This document shows, piece by piece, positions 26,901 to 35,755 of a DNA stretch of 64,000 bases (its first letter is position 1; each line of letters starts with the position of its first letter). The DNA is from Clostridium sp. (GTDB taxonomy: Bacteria; Bacillota; Clostridia; Lachnospirales; Lachnospiraceae). Location of the stretch: positions 48,426-112,425 of the forward strand of contig JAMOZY010000008.1 of NCBI GenBank assembly GCA_023667695.1, read 5' to 3'. The notes under the pieces are model-generated. The model did not search any database. It was not told where the DNA came from and saw only the letters and a list, made by a program, of their open reading frames with translations. Position numbers and translations under genes: made by a program.

Positions 26901-27585
26901 AATATCTCTGTGCCTCCCTATTCCATTCCAGACACACATCCAGTTCCCGTAACCGCTTCTGTGCCTTTTCCGTATCCTGCCCTTGCAGCTTTTCCCTTAG
27001 AGCCGTTAGCTGCCGGTACTCTTTCCTTAAATACTCGTACAACACCGGGGAGCATTCTCTTAAAAGACCTTTTCCATACGCATATTCCACCGGCTTCCAC
27101 ACCATCGGCTTCTGTTGCTTTGCTTTCATTACGGTATAGTATTTTCCGTCCTCATACAACATATGCTCCTGCACCAGCTCATATCCCACACTATGTAAAT
27201 AACGACGAACCTCCGATATCTCGGACTGGGGCTGTAGGACGAATGTCGGAATCCTCTGTCCCTGCTTTATTCCCTGGTCGATGATTCGAATCATAAGGGG
27301 TCCACCCATACCTGCAGCAACCACCGTATCCGCTTCTCCGATTTTCAGACCTTCCAGACCATCCGACAACCTGCATTGAATCCGGTTCTGCAGCCCCTTT
27401 CCTGCCACATGCTCCCTGGCTCTTGACAATGGACCGGAACGGATATCCATAGCAATCGCACGCTCTGCAATCCCCTGCTCCACCAGATAAATGGACACAT
27501 ACCCATGGTCACAGCCTACATCTGCAACTACGCGGCATGGCTCCACCAGAGCCGCAACCTGCTTCATTCTTACCGATAGTTCCAT
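26869..27585 (-). CDS. trmK: tRNA (adenine-22-N1)-methyltransferase
   Basis: A 238-residue SAM-dependent methyltransferase that modifies A22 in the D-loop of tRNA. The SAM-binding motif VADVGCDHGYVS is near residues 20-31, and AAGMGG lies near 92. A C-terminal helical extension (about 160-238) matches the TrmK shape. It sits between rpoD and the Nif3 gene, which is the conserved Firmicute arrangement. AGAGGA 7 nt upstream of the ATG supports the start. Confidence 0.94.
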   Translation of the reverse strand: MELSVRMKQVAALVEPCRVVADVGCDHGYVSIYLVEQGIAERAIAMDIRSGPLSRAREHVAGKGLQNRIQCRLSDGLEGLKIGEADTVVAAGMGGPLMIRIIDQGIKQGQRIPTFVLQPQSEISEVRRYLHSVGYELVQEHMLYEDGKYYTVMKAKQQKPMVWKPVEYAYGKGLLRECSPVLYEYLRKEYRQLTALREKLQGQDTEKAQKRLRELDVCLEWNREAQRYYEVKKDDELV

Positions 27586-27588
27586 GCA

Positions 27589-28716
27589 TCATTCCTCTAA
27601 GAAATCCTTCAGCTTCCGGCTCCGGCTGGGATGACGCAGCTTCCGCAGTGCCTTTGCTTCAATCTGTCGGATTCGTTCCCGGGTCACGCTGAATTCCTTC
27701 CCTACTTCCTCCAGCGTTCTGGCTCTGCCGTCATCCAGGCCAAACCGCAGCCGTAATACCTTCTGTTCCCGTTCCGTTAAGGTATCCAGCACCTCTACCA
27801 GCTGCTCCTTCAGCAAGGTAAATGCAGCAGCATCTGCCGGTACCGGAACATTCTCATCCTGGATGAAATCCCCCAGATGGCTGTCTTCCTCCTCACCAAT
27901 GGGAGTTTCCAAAGACACCGGCTCCTGGGAAATTTTCAAAATCTCCCGCACCCGTTCTACCGGCATATTCATTTCCTTTGCAATCTCCTCCGGAGAAGGC
28001 TCCCTGCCCAGCTCCTGCAACAACTGGCGCTGTACCCGTACCAGCTTATTGATTGTTTCTACCATATGCACCGGAATCCGAATGGTTCTTGCCTGGTCTG
28101 CAATGGCTCTGGTGATGGCCTGGCGAATCCACCAGGTTGCATAGGTGGAAAACTTATATCCCTTTCGATAATCAAACTTCTCGACTGCCTTAATCAAGCC
28201 CAGATTCCCTTCCTGAATCAAATCCAGGAACAGCATTCCCCGTCCTACATAACGCTTTGCAATGCTTACTACCAAACGGAGGTTCGCTTCCGCCAGCTTC
28301 TTCTTGGCATTTTCACCCTCGGGACCGCCCTGCTCCATAAGCTGGGCTAAGGAAATCTCCTCCTCTGCACTCAGAAGGGGAACCTTGCCGATTTCCTTCA
28401 GATACATCCGAACCGGGTCCTCGATGCTGACGCCTTCCGGTACAGAAATATCAATCTGCTCTACCTCTTCCTCCTCAATCTCAAAGGGAATGTCATCCGG
28501 TTCCTCATCCGTCATGGACAGCACATCAATATTACTGTTCTCCAGAGCATCATATACGATTTCCATCCGCTGCTCATTCAAATCAATTCCAGCAAAATGT
28601 CCGATAACCTCTTTATCCTCCAGAACATTTTTCTTTTTCTTTGCCAGCTCAATTAAGGATTTTAACTGCTCTTCAAACTTAGCATCCATATCCTTCTTCT
28701 CTTCTTTTACTTCCAT
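27589..28716 (-). CDS. rpoD: RNA polymerase primary sigma factor
   Basis: A 375-residue vegetative sigma factor (SigA). Region 1.2 reads [10 protein letters not shown]. Region 2 contains [21 protein letters not shown] and the -10 recognition helix [10 protein letters not shown]. Region 3 and region 4 ([13 protein letters not shown], then [19 protein letters not shown] at the -35 helix) are complete. The acidic N-terminus is short (about 95 residues), as usual in Clostridia. An ATG 18 nt upstream (28734) is an alternative. Third gene of the dgt-dnaG-rpoD operon. Confidence 0.97.
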   Translation of the reverse strand: MEVKEEKKDMDAKFEEQLKSLIELAKKKKNVLEDKEVIGHFAGIDLNEQRMEIVYDALENSNIDVLSMTDEEPDDIPFEIEEEEVEQIDISVPEGVSIEDPVRMYLKEIGKVPLLSAEEEISLAQLMEQGGPEGENAKKKLAEANLRLVVSIAKRYVGRGMLFLDLIQEGNLGLIKAVEKFDYRKGYKFSTYATWWIRQAITRAIADQARTIRIPVHMVETINKLVRVQRQLLQELGREPSPEEIAKEMNMPVERVREILKISQEPVSLETPIGEEEDSHLGDFIQDENVPVPADAAAFTLLKEQLVEVLDTLTEREQKVLRLRFGLDDGRARTLEEVGKEFSVTRERIRQIEAKALRKLRHPSRSRKLKDFLEE

Positions 28717-28747
28717 GGTTTTCCATCCTTCCATTTATAATCTTATT

Positions 28748-30535
28748 TTAACCACAGGTGAAAGAAATATTCCACGTTGGAATCTGACTCTTTTGCTGAA
28801 TAATCTCCTGTAGCTTACTGTAATCCTTTAAATGTGTTAATTGCGCCTGTATGCTCTCCTCCTTGACCTTTCGTACAATCTCAGTAATCAGAACCGCATT
28901 CTCCTCCGGCAGAGGCTCTAGCTGCAGCGTGGTCTGCAGCACGGAAGCCGCCTTTGTCTGCTGCTCCACATCCTCATACTGATTGATGATGCCTGCAGGA
29001 TTCACGGTTCCATTCGTCTCATATTGTCCAAACAGCTGCAGCGCCAGTGTCCGGCAGAAGTCGTCTGTAAAGTCCTCCGGGCCAATCCGCCCCTGCATCT
29101 GCGGAAACAGTTCCTCCGGATAATTAACCAGCCAGGTCAGAAGCAGACGCTGGGGCTGCTGCTTCCGCTGCTCTACCCGCTCCCTTCTGCGGATATCCTG
29201 GGGCTTCTCTTCCTGAACCGCCTCCCGATACTGCTGCTGTTCCGTCATATATCTTCCATAGCGATTCACGGAATCTGTCAGCATCTTCTTATCCATAAAG
29301 TACTGATTGGCGATTGCATCAATATAATTCTCCCGCTCCATAGGCTCCTGCAGAACGGCTACCAGCTTCACCACCTCCTGCTGGAAGCGGGTCCGGCTTT
29401 CCGGGTCCTGCTGATCATACTTCCCTGCCGCCATCCGTACCTGAAACATCATACTGCTTTCCGCCTTCCGAATCCGTTCTTCGAATTCCTCCGGCCCCAA
29501 TGCCTTTATAAATTCATCCGGGTCCTTGTGGGGCTGCATGTTAATCACCCTTGCCGATATGCCTGCCTCCCGTAAGATGGGGATTGCCTTCTGTGCCGCC
29601 GAAATACCGGCGCCATCGCTGTCATAGGCCAGATATACCTTGTCCGTATACCGCTTTAGCAGCATTGCCTGCTGAATGGTAAACGCAGTCCCCAGAGAAG
29701 CCGTGGCATTATCAAAGCCTGCCTGATGCATGGAAATCACATCCATATATCCTTCACATAGCAGAAAGCCTTCCCGCCGAGAGCGTCTTGCCAGATGAAA
29801 GCCGTACAGATGCCTCCGCTTCTCATAAATCCTCGTTTCCTGAGAATTCACATACTTCGGCAGACCATCTCCCATCACTCTTCCTCCAAAGCCAATGACC
29901 TTCCCATTCAAATCCATAATCGGAAACATGACCCGGTTCCAAAAAACATCCGTGACACCCTGCTTTTCATCAAACCGTACCAGGCCGGAATCCATCAACA
30001 GCTTATCATCATATCCCTTCTGCTTCAGATACTGATATAAATCATCCCGGTACAGCTTCGAATAGCCTAAGCCAAACTGATGGATGATTTCCTTTGAAAG
30101 CCCCCGCTCCGTCAGGTACCTTAGTGCCGCCTCTCCCTCCTTTTGCCGGAGGGCATAATAGAAATATCCCGCAGCGGCTTTATTAATCTCCTTTAACGCG
30201 CTGTTATAATCCGCTTCCCGCCGCTCCTGCAAGGTCATCTCCCGCTGTGGCAGAGGAATCCCCGCCCGGTTGGCAAGATACTCAATAGACTCCGGAAAGG
30301 TATAATTCTCATATTGCTGCAAAAAAGTATATACCGTACCGGCAGCTCCGCAGCCAAAGCAATGATATAGCTGCTTCTCCCGGCTTACATGAAAGGAGGG
30401 TGTTTTCTCATTATGAAAGGGACAGCATGCCGTATAGGTATTGCCCTTTTTTTTCAAACTGACATAAGAATTAATCACATCCACAATATCATTCCGGGAG
30501 CGAATCTCTTCGACCAGTTCTTCCGAATAAAACAT
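28748..30535 (-). CDS. dnaG: DNA primase
   Basis: A 595-residue primase that makes RNA primers for replication. The CHC2 zinc finger is visible (C38-x2-H41-x17-C59-x2-C62). The catalytic core follows, with TOPRIM motifs EGYMDV near residue 260 and YDSDGAG near 307. The helicase-binding C-terminal region is Q-rich and diverged. GAGGAG 6 nt before the ATG at 30535 sets the start; the upstream dgt gene ends 11 nt earlier. Lies in the macromolecular synthesis operon. Confidence 0.97.
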   Translation of the reverse strand: MFYSEELVEEIRSRNDIVDVINSYVSLKKKGNTYTACCPFHNEKTPSFHVSREKQLYHCFGCGAAGTVYTFLQQYENYTFPESIEYLANRAGIPLPQREMTLQERREADYNSALKEINKAAAGYFYYALRQKEGEAALRYLTERGLSKEIIHQFGLGYSKLYRDDLYQYLKQKGYDDKLLMDSGLVRFDEKQGVTDVFWNRVMFPIMDLNGKVIGFGGRVMGDGLPKYVNSQETRIYEKRRHLYGFHLARRSRREGFLLCEGYMDVISMHQAGFDNATASLGTAFTIQQAMLLKRYTDKVYLAYDSDGAGISAAQKAIPILREAGISARVINMQPHKDPDEFIKALGPEEFEERIRKAESSMMFQVRMAAGKYDQQDPESRTRFQQEVVKLVAVLQEPMERENYIDAIANQYFMDKKMLTDSVNRYGRYMTEQQQYREAVQEEKPQDIRRRERVEQRKQQPQRLLLTWLVNYPEELFPQMQGRIGPEDFTDDFCRTLALQLFGQYETNGTVNPAGIINQYEDVEQQTKAASVLQTTLQLEPLPEENAVLITEIVRKVKEESIQAQLTHLKDYSKLQEIIQQKSQIPTWNISFTCG

Positions 30536-30546
30536 TCTCTTCTCCT

Positions 30547-31641
30547 CTATCCTCTCCATGCCTTCGGCACAAAAAGGTCCCGAAAGGTATGAACCGCAAA
30601 ATTATCTGTCATTCCTGCGATATAATCACAGACCACAATCTCTGTCCGTTCCTGCTCCTGTATCATCTGCTTATACTCCTCCGGCAGCTCTTCGGGATTC
30701 TCATAATAATAACCAAAGAGCTGGCGAATCATAGACTCTGCCCGAACCTCTTCCCCCTTCGCCTTCGGATTAAAATATACATGACGGAACATATAGTCCC
30801 GTAATCCTTTCATTGCCTGCTCGGTCTGCTCCGACATACAGATATCATCCTTGCCCTCACTATGATTCACAATATCATGAATCATGGTATTAATCCGGTC
30901 CCGGGTGGTATGCCCTAAGAGACGGGTACATTCCTCCGGCAAATCAGCCTCTGCTATGATACCTGCACGGATGGCATCATCAATATCATGATTGATATAA
31001 GCAATCTTATCTGCAATCCGAACCACCTTGCCCTCTAAGGTAGCCGGGCGTCCCACGGAACGATGATTCAGAATCCCATCCCGAACCTCCCAGGTCAGAT
31101 TCAGTCCCTTGCCCTTCTTCTCCAGCTTTTCCACAACCCGAATACTCTGTTCATTGTGATGAAACAATACCTTCGGGCTTCCGTCTCCGTTAAACAGCCG
31201 TATCCGGTACTCCTCCGTTCCCTGCATATCTTCATCCGTCAACTGAAGCTCCAGCAAATCCCACAAAGCGGCACTCAACGCCCGCTCCCCTGCATGTCCA
31301 AAGGGGGTGTGTCCCAGGTCATGCCCCAGTGCAATCGCCTCCGTCAGGTCTTCATTAATCCGCAATGCCCGTGCAATGGTTCTGGCATTCTGTGATACCT
31401 CCAGGGTATGGGTCAGCCGGGTACGATAATGGTCCCCCTCCGGTGATAAAAACACCTGGGTCTTGTCCTTCAGCCGCCGAAAGGACTTGGAATGAATGAT
31501 ACGGTCCCGGTCTCTCTGATAAATCGGGCGCAAATCGCACTCCGGCTCTTCAACATCACGCCCTCTGGACGCACAGCTTAAAGCTGCATATTCACTTAAA
31601 TACTTTCGTTCCCATTCTTCCTGTTTTTCCCGAATCGTCAT
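30547..31641 (-). CDS. dgt: dGTP triphosphohydrolase-like HD protein
   Basis: A 364-residue deoxyguanosinetriphosphate triphosphohydrolase-like protein, expected to cut dNTPs to deoxynucleoside and triphosphate. The HD-domain metal ligands are visible: His in TRLTHTLEVSQ, the HD pair in ALGHDLGHTPFGH, and a later Asp in RIADKIAYINHD. It is the short Firmicute form. AGGAG 8 nt before the ATG at 31641 decides the start over 31677. It leads the operon with dnaG and rpoD, as in many Clostridia. Confidence 0.94.
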   Translation of the reverse strand: MTIREKQEEWERKYLSEYAALSCASRGRDVEEPECDLRPIYQRDRDRIIHSKSFRRLKDKTQVFLSPEGDHYRTRLTHTLEVSQNARTIARALRINEDLTEAIALGHDLGHTPFGHAGERALSAALWDLLELQLTDEDMQGTEEYRIRLFNGDGSPKVLFHHNEQSIRVVEKLEKKGKGLNLTWEVRDGILNHRSVGRPATLEGKVVRIADKIAYINHDIDDAIRAGIIAEADLPEECTRLLGHTTRDRINTMIHDIVNHSEGKDDICMSEQTEQAMKGLRDYMFRHVYFNPKAKGEEVRAESMIRQLFGYYYENPEELPEEYKQMIQEQERTEIVVCDYIAGMTDNFAVHTFRDLFVPKAWRG

Positions 31642-31763
31642 ATGTACGCTCCTAATTATTCCCATAGGGAATCTCAACTACTCTGTCATTTACAGCCATT
31701 CCGATAAGCTATACTTTAAATATTCTACATTTTTTTTAATTTCCCTCTTTTTTCTTTTTAAAT

Positions 31764-31799
31764 CTCACAAGAGCAGGCAAACATGCCTGCTCAGATGTG
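31764..31799 (-). terminator. Terminator after sugar ABC operon
   Basis: Stem GAGCAGGCA/TGCCTGCTC with a 4-nt loop, extended by flanking TCACA/TGTGA pairing (31764-31799). On the minus strand it lies about 30 nt after the last permease stop. The T-run is weak. Confidence 0.65.
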
Positions 31800-31828
31800 A
31801 AAATAATATGCAGTTTGTAAAAAGGGGA

Positions 31829-32695
31829 TTAACCCTTAACACTACCTACAGCAACACCCTGGATGATGTATCTGGATAAGAACAGATATACAACAACAAC
31901 AGGGAGAATGGAAAGTACCATCGCCATATAAACCTTACCATTATCAAAGCTTAAGAAGTCAGCAGCTCTCAGCTTTGCAATAACGATAGGCAATGTCCAC
32001 AGGCTCTGCTTGTTAATAATCAACTGTGGAGTGAAGTAGTTATTCCAGTTCGTAACGAAAGCAAAGATTGCCTGTACCGCAATCGCCGGCTTCATGATTG
32101 GAAGCACGATGGAGTTAAAGGTCCGGAATTCACCGGAACCGTCAATACGTGCCGCCTCCACGATTTCCAACGGCAGTGAGCTTTGCATATACTGCAGCAT
32201 GAAGAAGTATACAACCGGTGCTGCAATAGTCGGTACAATCAACGGAATGTAGTTATCCAATAAACCAAAGCTCTTCATCAAGTCATAGAAACCAAGTGCT
32301 GTAACCTGACTTGGAATCATCATGATTGCCAGGATAAAGGTCTGTATCGCCTTTCTACCTCTAAAATCATATGCATGAACTGCATAAGCAGTCAGGGTAG
32401 AAGCATAGGTGGTACAAAGCGCACAGGCTGCTGATATTAACAGCGAATTCAATAACGCTCTCAAAATCGGAATACTGGCATCTGTCAATGTGTTCTTCAG
32501 GTTCTTAACTACCCAGGTACCCGGTATCACCAACAATCCACGGGTAATCTCATGAGACTCATGGGTTGCATTGATTACCATGATATAGAGAGGGAACAAA
32601 CACAGGATTGCCAAGAAAATTAACACAACATACCGAACAACCTTGATTCGCGTTATATGAGCATGGTAGCTCTTATCATCCATTTTTTTAGCCAT
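31829..32695 (-). CDS. Sugar ABC transporter permease, MalG type
   Basis: A 288-residue inner-membrane permease of the CUT1 carbohydrate importer family with six membrane helices. The EAA loop reads EAARIDGSGEFRTFNSIVLP near residues 195-214 and docks the ATPase. It lies 17 nt downstream of its MalF-type partner. A GGAGGGAGAGA ribosome site precedes the ATG. No ATPase is encoded in the operon, so a shared MsmK/UgpC-type ATPase from elsewhere is likely (inference). Substrate unknown. Confidence 0.93.
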   Translation of the reverse strand: MAKKMDDKSYHAHITRIKVVRYVVLIFLAILCLFPLYIMVINATHESHEITRGLLVIPGTWVVKNLKNTLTDASIPILRALLNSLLISAACALCTTYASTLTAYAVHAYDFRGRKAIQTFILAIMMIPSQVTALGFYDLMKSFGLLDNYIPLIVPTIAAPVVYFFMLQYMQSSLPLEIVEAARIDGSGEFRTFNSIVLPIMKPAIAVQAIFAFVTNWNNYFTPQLIINKQSLWTLPIVIAKLRAADFLSFDNGKVYMAMVLSILPVVVVYLFLSRYIIQGVAVGSVKG

Positions 32696-32712
32696 TTTGT
32701 CTCTCCTCCCTT

Positions 32713-33618
32713 CTAATATTCATCGCCCTTAGTATTCAACCGGAATACAATAAAGCTCAGGATGCCCGTAACAATAAACAGAATTACAGACAATGCACCG
32801 GACTTTCCATAATCCTTCGAATACAGGAAGTTATTCAGCCACATAATCATAGTCAGAGAATTCCGGTTCGGATTTCCAAGACCCTTTGTCAAAATCTGCG
32901 GTACATCGAACATCTGCAGACCACCAATCAAAGATGTAATCAATACATACAGGAAGATTGGCTTTAACAGCGGCATGGTAATCTTGGTGAATACCTGCAT
33001 GGAGGAGGCTCCATCCACATTCGCTGCTTCAAACAGAGACGTATCAATACCCATAATACCTGCCATTAACATGATGGTTGTATTACCAAACCACATTAAG
33101 AAGTTCATAACGCCGACCAGGCTGCGAACACCCCATGTCGTTTCCAGGAATTTTATTGTTGTTCCGCCCATAGCAGTAATCATACCATTAACCGGACCCA
33201 ATTCAGAGAACAAGGAATAAAAGAGCATTGAAAATGTCGCTGCCATAATCAGATTCGGCAGATAAATAACGGTCTTAAAGAACTGCTCTCCCTTTAAGCG
33301 AACCTGAGTATCTGCAAACCAAACACCCAATAACAGGGAAATCAGAATCTGCGGGATAAATCCAATTATCCACATAATTATAGTATTACCAAAATACTTC
33401 GGTAGTTCACGGGAAAGCATATCGCCATAATTTGCCAGACCCACAAAGGTAGGACCAATCTGCATCAAACCTTCCATATACATTTCAAAAAAGCTTCGAT
33501 ACACGGTGTTAATTAACGGAACCAATGAAAACACGGTGTATACGAGGAAGAATGGTATCAGGAAGATGTAGCCCCACTTAGTATAACTGACAACCTTACT
33601 CTTTTTTGCTGCTGCCAT
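32713..33618 (-). CDS. Sugar ABC transporter permease, MalF type
   Basis: A 301-residue permease, partner of the MalG-type protein, with six membrane helices and the EAA loop EAANVDGASSMQVFTKITMP near residues 200-219. The first helix follows a basic N-terminus. The in-frame GTG at 33630 lies inside the ribosome site AGGTGA, so the ATG at 33618 is taken. It is separated from the binding-protein gene by an intercistronic terminator that probably lowers its expression. Confidence 0.93.
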   Translation of the reverse strand: MAAAKKSKVVSYTKWGYIFLIPFFLVYTVFSLVPLINTVYRSFFEMYMEGLMQIGPTFVGLANYGDMLSRELPKYFGNTIIMWIIGFIPQILISLLLGVWFADTQVRLKGEQFFKTVIYLPNLIMAATFSMLFYSLFSELGPVNGMITAMGGTTIKFLETTWGVRSLVGVMNFLMWFGNTTIMLMAGIMGIDTSLFEAANVDGASSMQVFTKITMPLLKPIFLYVLITSLIGGLQMFDVPQILTKGLGNPNRNSLTMIMWLNNFLYSKDYGKSGALSVILFIVTGILSFIVFRLNTKGDEY

Positions 33619-33663
33619 ACTATTTCTCACCTCACATTATATTTTTGTAACATCCATTAATGT

Positions 33664-33699
33664 CAAAAAACGTGCCTGCCTTTCTAAGACAGGCACGTT
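33664..33699 (-). terminator. Intercistronic terminator between binding protein and permeases
   Basis: Minus-strand stem AACGTGCCTG/CAGGCACGTT with an 11-nt loop, followed by TTTTTTG. Leaky termination here would give more binding protein than permease mRNA. Confidence 0.8.
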
Positions 33700-33733
33700 C
33701 CATACTACCCTAAATTACGATTAGGTGCCTTTA

Positions 33734-35122
33734 TTACTCTTCTGGAGCAGATAATGATGGCCACTGCTCACTAACAGTTGAATAGAAGTTCTTCAAAGCA
33801 TCGTCCTTGCTGGTCTCACCTGCAAAGTACTCGCCCATAGCTGACTGATATGTCTCAATCATCTGGTCATATGGAGTCATGTTCATAACTTCAATCTGAT
33901 CAGCAGCTTCCTTACAGAATGCAAAGTAGTTGCTGTCACCAAGGTCTAACCAATCTCTTCCTACATCAACATTTGCAGCAGCTACTGCCTCAGCAGCTTC
34001 CTTGTTGTTCGGGAAGTTCAGGTCGCCCTTAGCGATTTCTTCAGCTACAGCCGGATCAGCGGTCATAGTATACATAATCTCATAAGCCAAGTCAGTGTTT
34101 GTGCAGTTAGCACCAGCACATAACCAGGTACCACCCCAGTAATATGCATCCGGTCCCTGACAGATAGACCACTTAGAGTTACCATCCATCTGCTCATCCA
34201 TAGACCACAGTAAGTACCAGGTACAACCAAAGTAGCAGAAGTTCTTCTCACGCATACCGTTACCCCAGTTACCAGCACCATCCCAAGTAGCGCCACCAGC
34301 CATGTAGCCGTTATCATACCAGCCCTTAGCCATCTCGGTCCACTCTTCGATTTCATCAGGAACAGTGATTACGCCATCTACTACCCAAGGAGTAGAACGC
34401 TTAGCATTGAATACACGAGAACCTTCCTGGTAGTCAGTTACCATGGTATAACCAGCAGCCTTCATCTTACCAGCAGTCTCTTCAAATGCATCCCAGTCCT
34501 TAACGAATTCCTGAACATCAGCAGAATCACGTACACCTAATACTTCCTCTGCGATATCAGCATTGTATACTAAGAAACCAGGAGCAGCCTGCCAAGAAAC
34601 ACCTCTTGTAACGCCGCCATCAGTAACTACATCTACAGCATACTGATAGAAGTTGTTCAGGTCATCATCAGTGAAGCCTAAGTCCTTAACGTCCATAGCA
34701 ACACCAGCGCTTGCTCCGGTATACTTAATAGCATAATCTGCTTCTACCAGGAACATATCTACCTGAGAACCATCTGTCAAGGCTGCATCCAGCTTGTTCT
34801 GATAGTTCATGTTAGCATTCTCATTCTCTACGAACTGAATACGTGTACCATCATCCATGTAACCGCCCATGTGATCTTCATCAGCAGTATAACCTGGCAT
34901 ATACTTAGCCATCAGGTCTCTGTACTCGTTGTTCCATACGTAAATATAGAATGTCTCTCCATTGCCACCTTCACCACCACCAGCATTATCATCTACGCTT
35001 GCCGGCTCGTCAGTGGGATCAGTAGCGCTGGAATTGTCGTTGCTGTTACCATTACAAGCTGCCAGTGACAAACCCATCGCTACAGCTAAAGATAACGCCA
35101 AAACTTTCTTGAATTTTTTCAC
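33734..35122 (-). CDS. Sugar-binding lipoprotein of ABC transporter
   Basis: A 462-residue extracellular solute-binding protein of family 1. It has a lipoprotein signal peptide with lipobox LAAC near residue 22, then a Ser/Asp/Gly-rich linker (about 24-55) and the two-lobe binding fold. Many Trp and Tyr residues (for example WDGAGNWGNGM and CTWYLLWSMDEQ) suggest a carbohydrate ligand stacked on aromatic side chains. The start codon is GTG, with AAAGGAGGG upstream. First gene of the operon, with a strong promoter and a candidate operator. Confidence 0.92.
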   Translation of the reverse strand: MKKFKKVLALSLAVAMGLSLAACNGNSNDNSSATDPTDEPASVDDNAGGGEGGNGETFYIYVWNNEYRDLMAKYMPGYTADEDHMGGYMDDGTRIQFVENENANMNYQNKLDAALTDGSQVDMFLVEADYAIKYTGASAGVAMDVKDLGFTDDDLNNFYQYAVDVVTDGGVTRGVSWQAAPGFLVYNADIAEEVLGVRDSADVQEFVKDWDAFEETAGKMKAAGYTMVTDYQEGSRVFNAKRSTPWVVDGVITVPDEIEEWTEMAKGWYDNGYMAGGATWDGAGNWGNGMREKNFCYFGCTWYLLWSMDEQMDGNSKWSICQGPDAYYWGGTWLCAGANCTNTDLAYEIMYTMTADPAVAEEIAKGDLNFPNNKEAAEAVAAANVDVGRDWLDLGDSNYFAFCKEAADQIEVMNMTPYDQMIETYQSAMGEYFAGETSKDDALKNFYSTVSEQWPSLSAPEE

Positions 35123-35253
35123 GAAAAAACCCTCCTTTAAAAATGTGTGTGTGTTAGCCCCACCGATGCATTATGACCCAGCTTTGATTCCATATGTAAG
35201 CATATGCCATCTCATCCAAGCCGTTATGTTCCGGTTAAGACTAAATGATGTTC

Positions 35254-35267
35254 GTTGCATTCGCAAC
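35254..35267. promoter_or_regulatory. Palindromic candidate operator
   Basis: GTTGCATTCGCAAC, a 5-bp inverted repeat around a 4-bp centre, 13-26 nt downstream of the -10 box, so about +6 to +19 of the binding-protein transcript. The position suits a repressor. No regulator gene is adjacent. Confidence 0.4.
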
Positions 35268-35279
35268 TCTACATATGTC

Positions 35280-35308
35280 ATTATAGGACATAGTGAACAA
35301 TTTAGCAA
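35280..35308 (-). promoter_or_regulatory. Strong sigma-A promoter of sugar ABC operon
   Basis: Minus-strand -35 TTGCTA (35303-35308), 17 bp spacer, perfect -10 TATAAT (35280-35285). The leader is about 150 nt. Confidence 0.75.
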
Positions 35309-35694
35309 CCCTTTTTTTGCGATTTTTAGATTCATTGCACATTTCTCTGCTGTTTTTTTTATTCATTTTTCACCAACCTCCCAATTTTTCGTTATTTTTT
35401 ATCCATATTTTCGAAAATACTTGTTTTAATTTTCTGATATTTTATCTTTTTATTTCTCACAATCTTGTTTTTTATGGTTATTTTCATTTAATTGAAGAAC
35501 TTCACTTTGTTTTTTATTCATTTTTCGAAATATTCATGCATTTTTATCTCTTTCAATTATGTTTTCATTTTCTTTATTTTTCTTTTTTTCAATTATATTT
35601 CAAAATTGTTACAAAAGTTTTTTTAGTCACTTTTTATTATTTTTCATTCTTTTTCTGCTTTTCCATTATACTATTTGCACATTTTTTTTGCCAT
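35309..35694. other. Very AT-rich, strand-asymmetric intergenic stretch
   Basis: About 385 bp with long T-runs on the plus strand (A-tracts on the minus strand) between the sugar operon promoter and the ABC-F terminator. No convincing gene, no clear repeat unit. The short open frames on the plus strand are Phe-rich products of the T-tracts. It may act as an upstream A-tract element for the promoter at 35280. Confidence 0.6.
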
Positions 35695-35729
35695 CAAAAA
35701 AGAGCCAACGCAGATTTGGCTCTTTTTTT
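35695..35729. terminator. Terminator after ABC-F gene
   Basis: AAAAAAGAGCCA, loop, TTGGCTCTTTTTTT: a stem with A-tract and T-tract on either side, usable in both directions. It lies 26 nt after the ABC-F stop codon on the minus strand. Confidence 0.85.
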
Positions 35730-35755
35730 GTTCATTATTACCATAAGCCTTCGAC

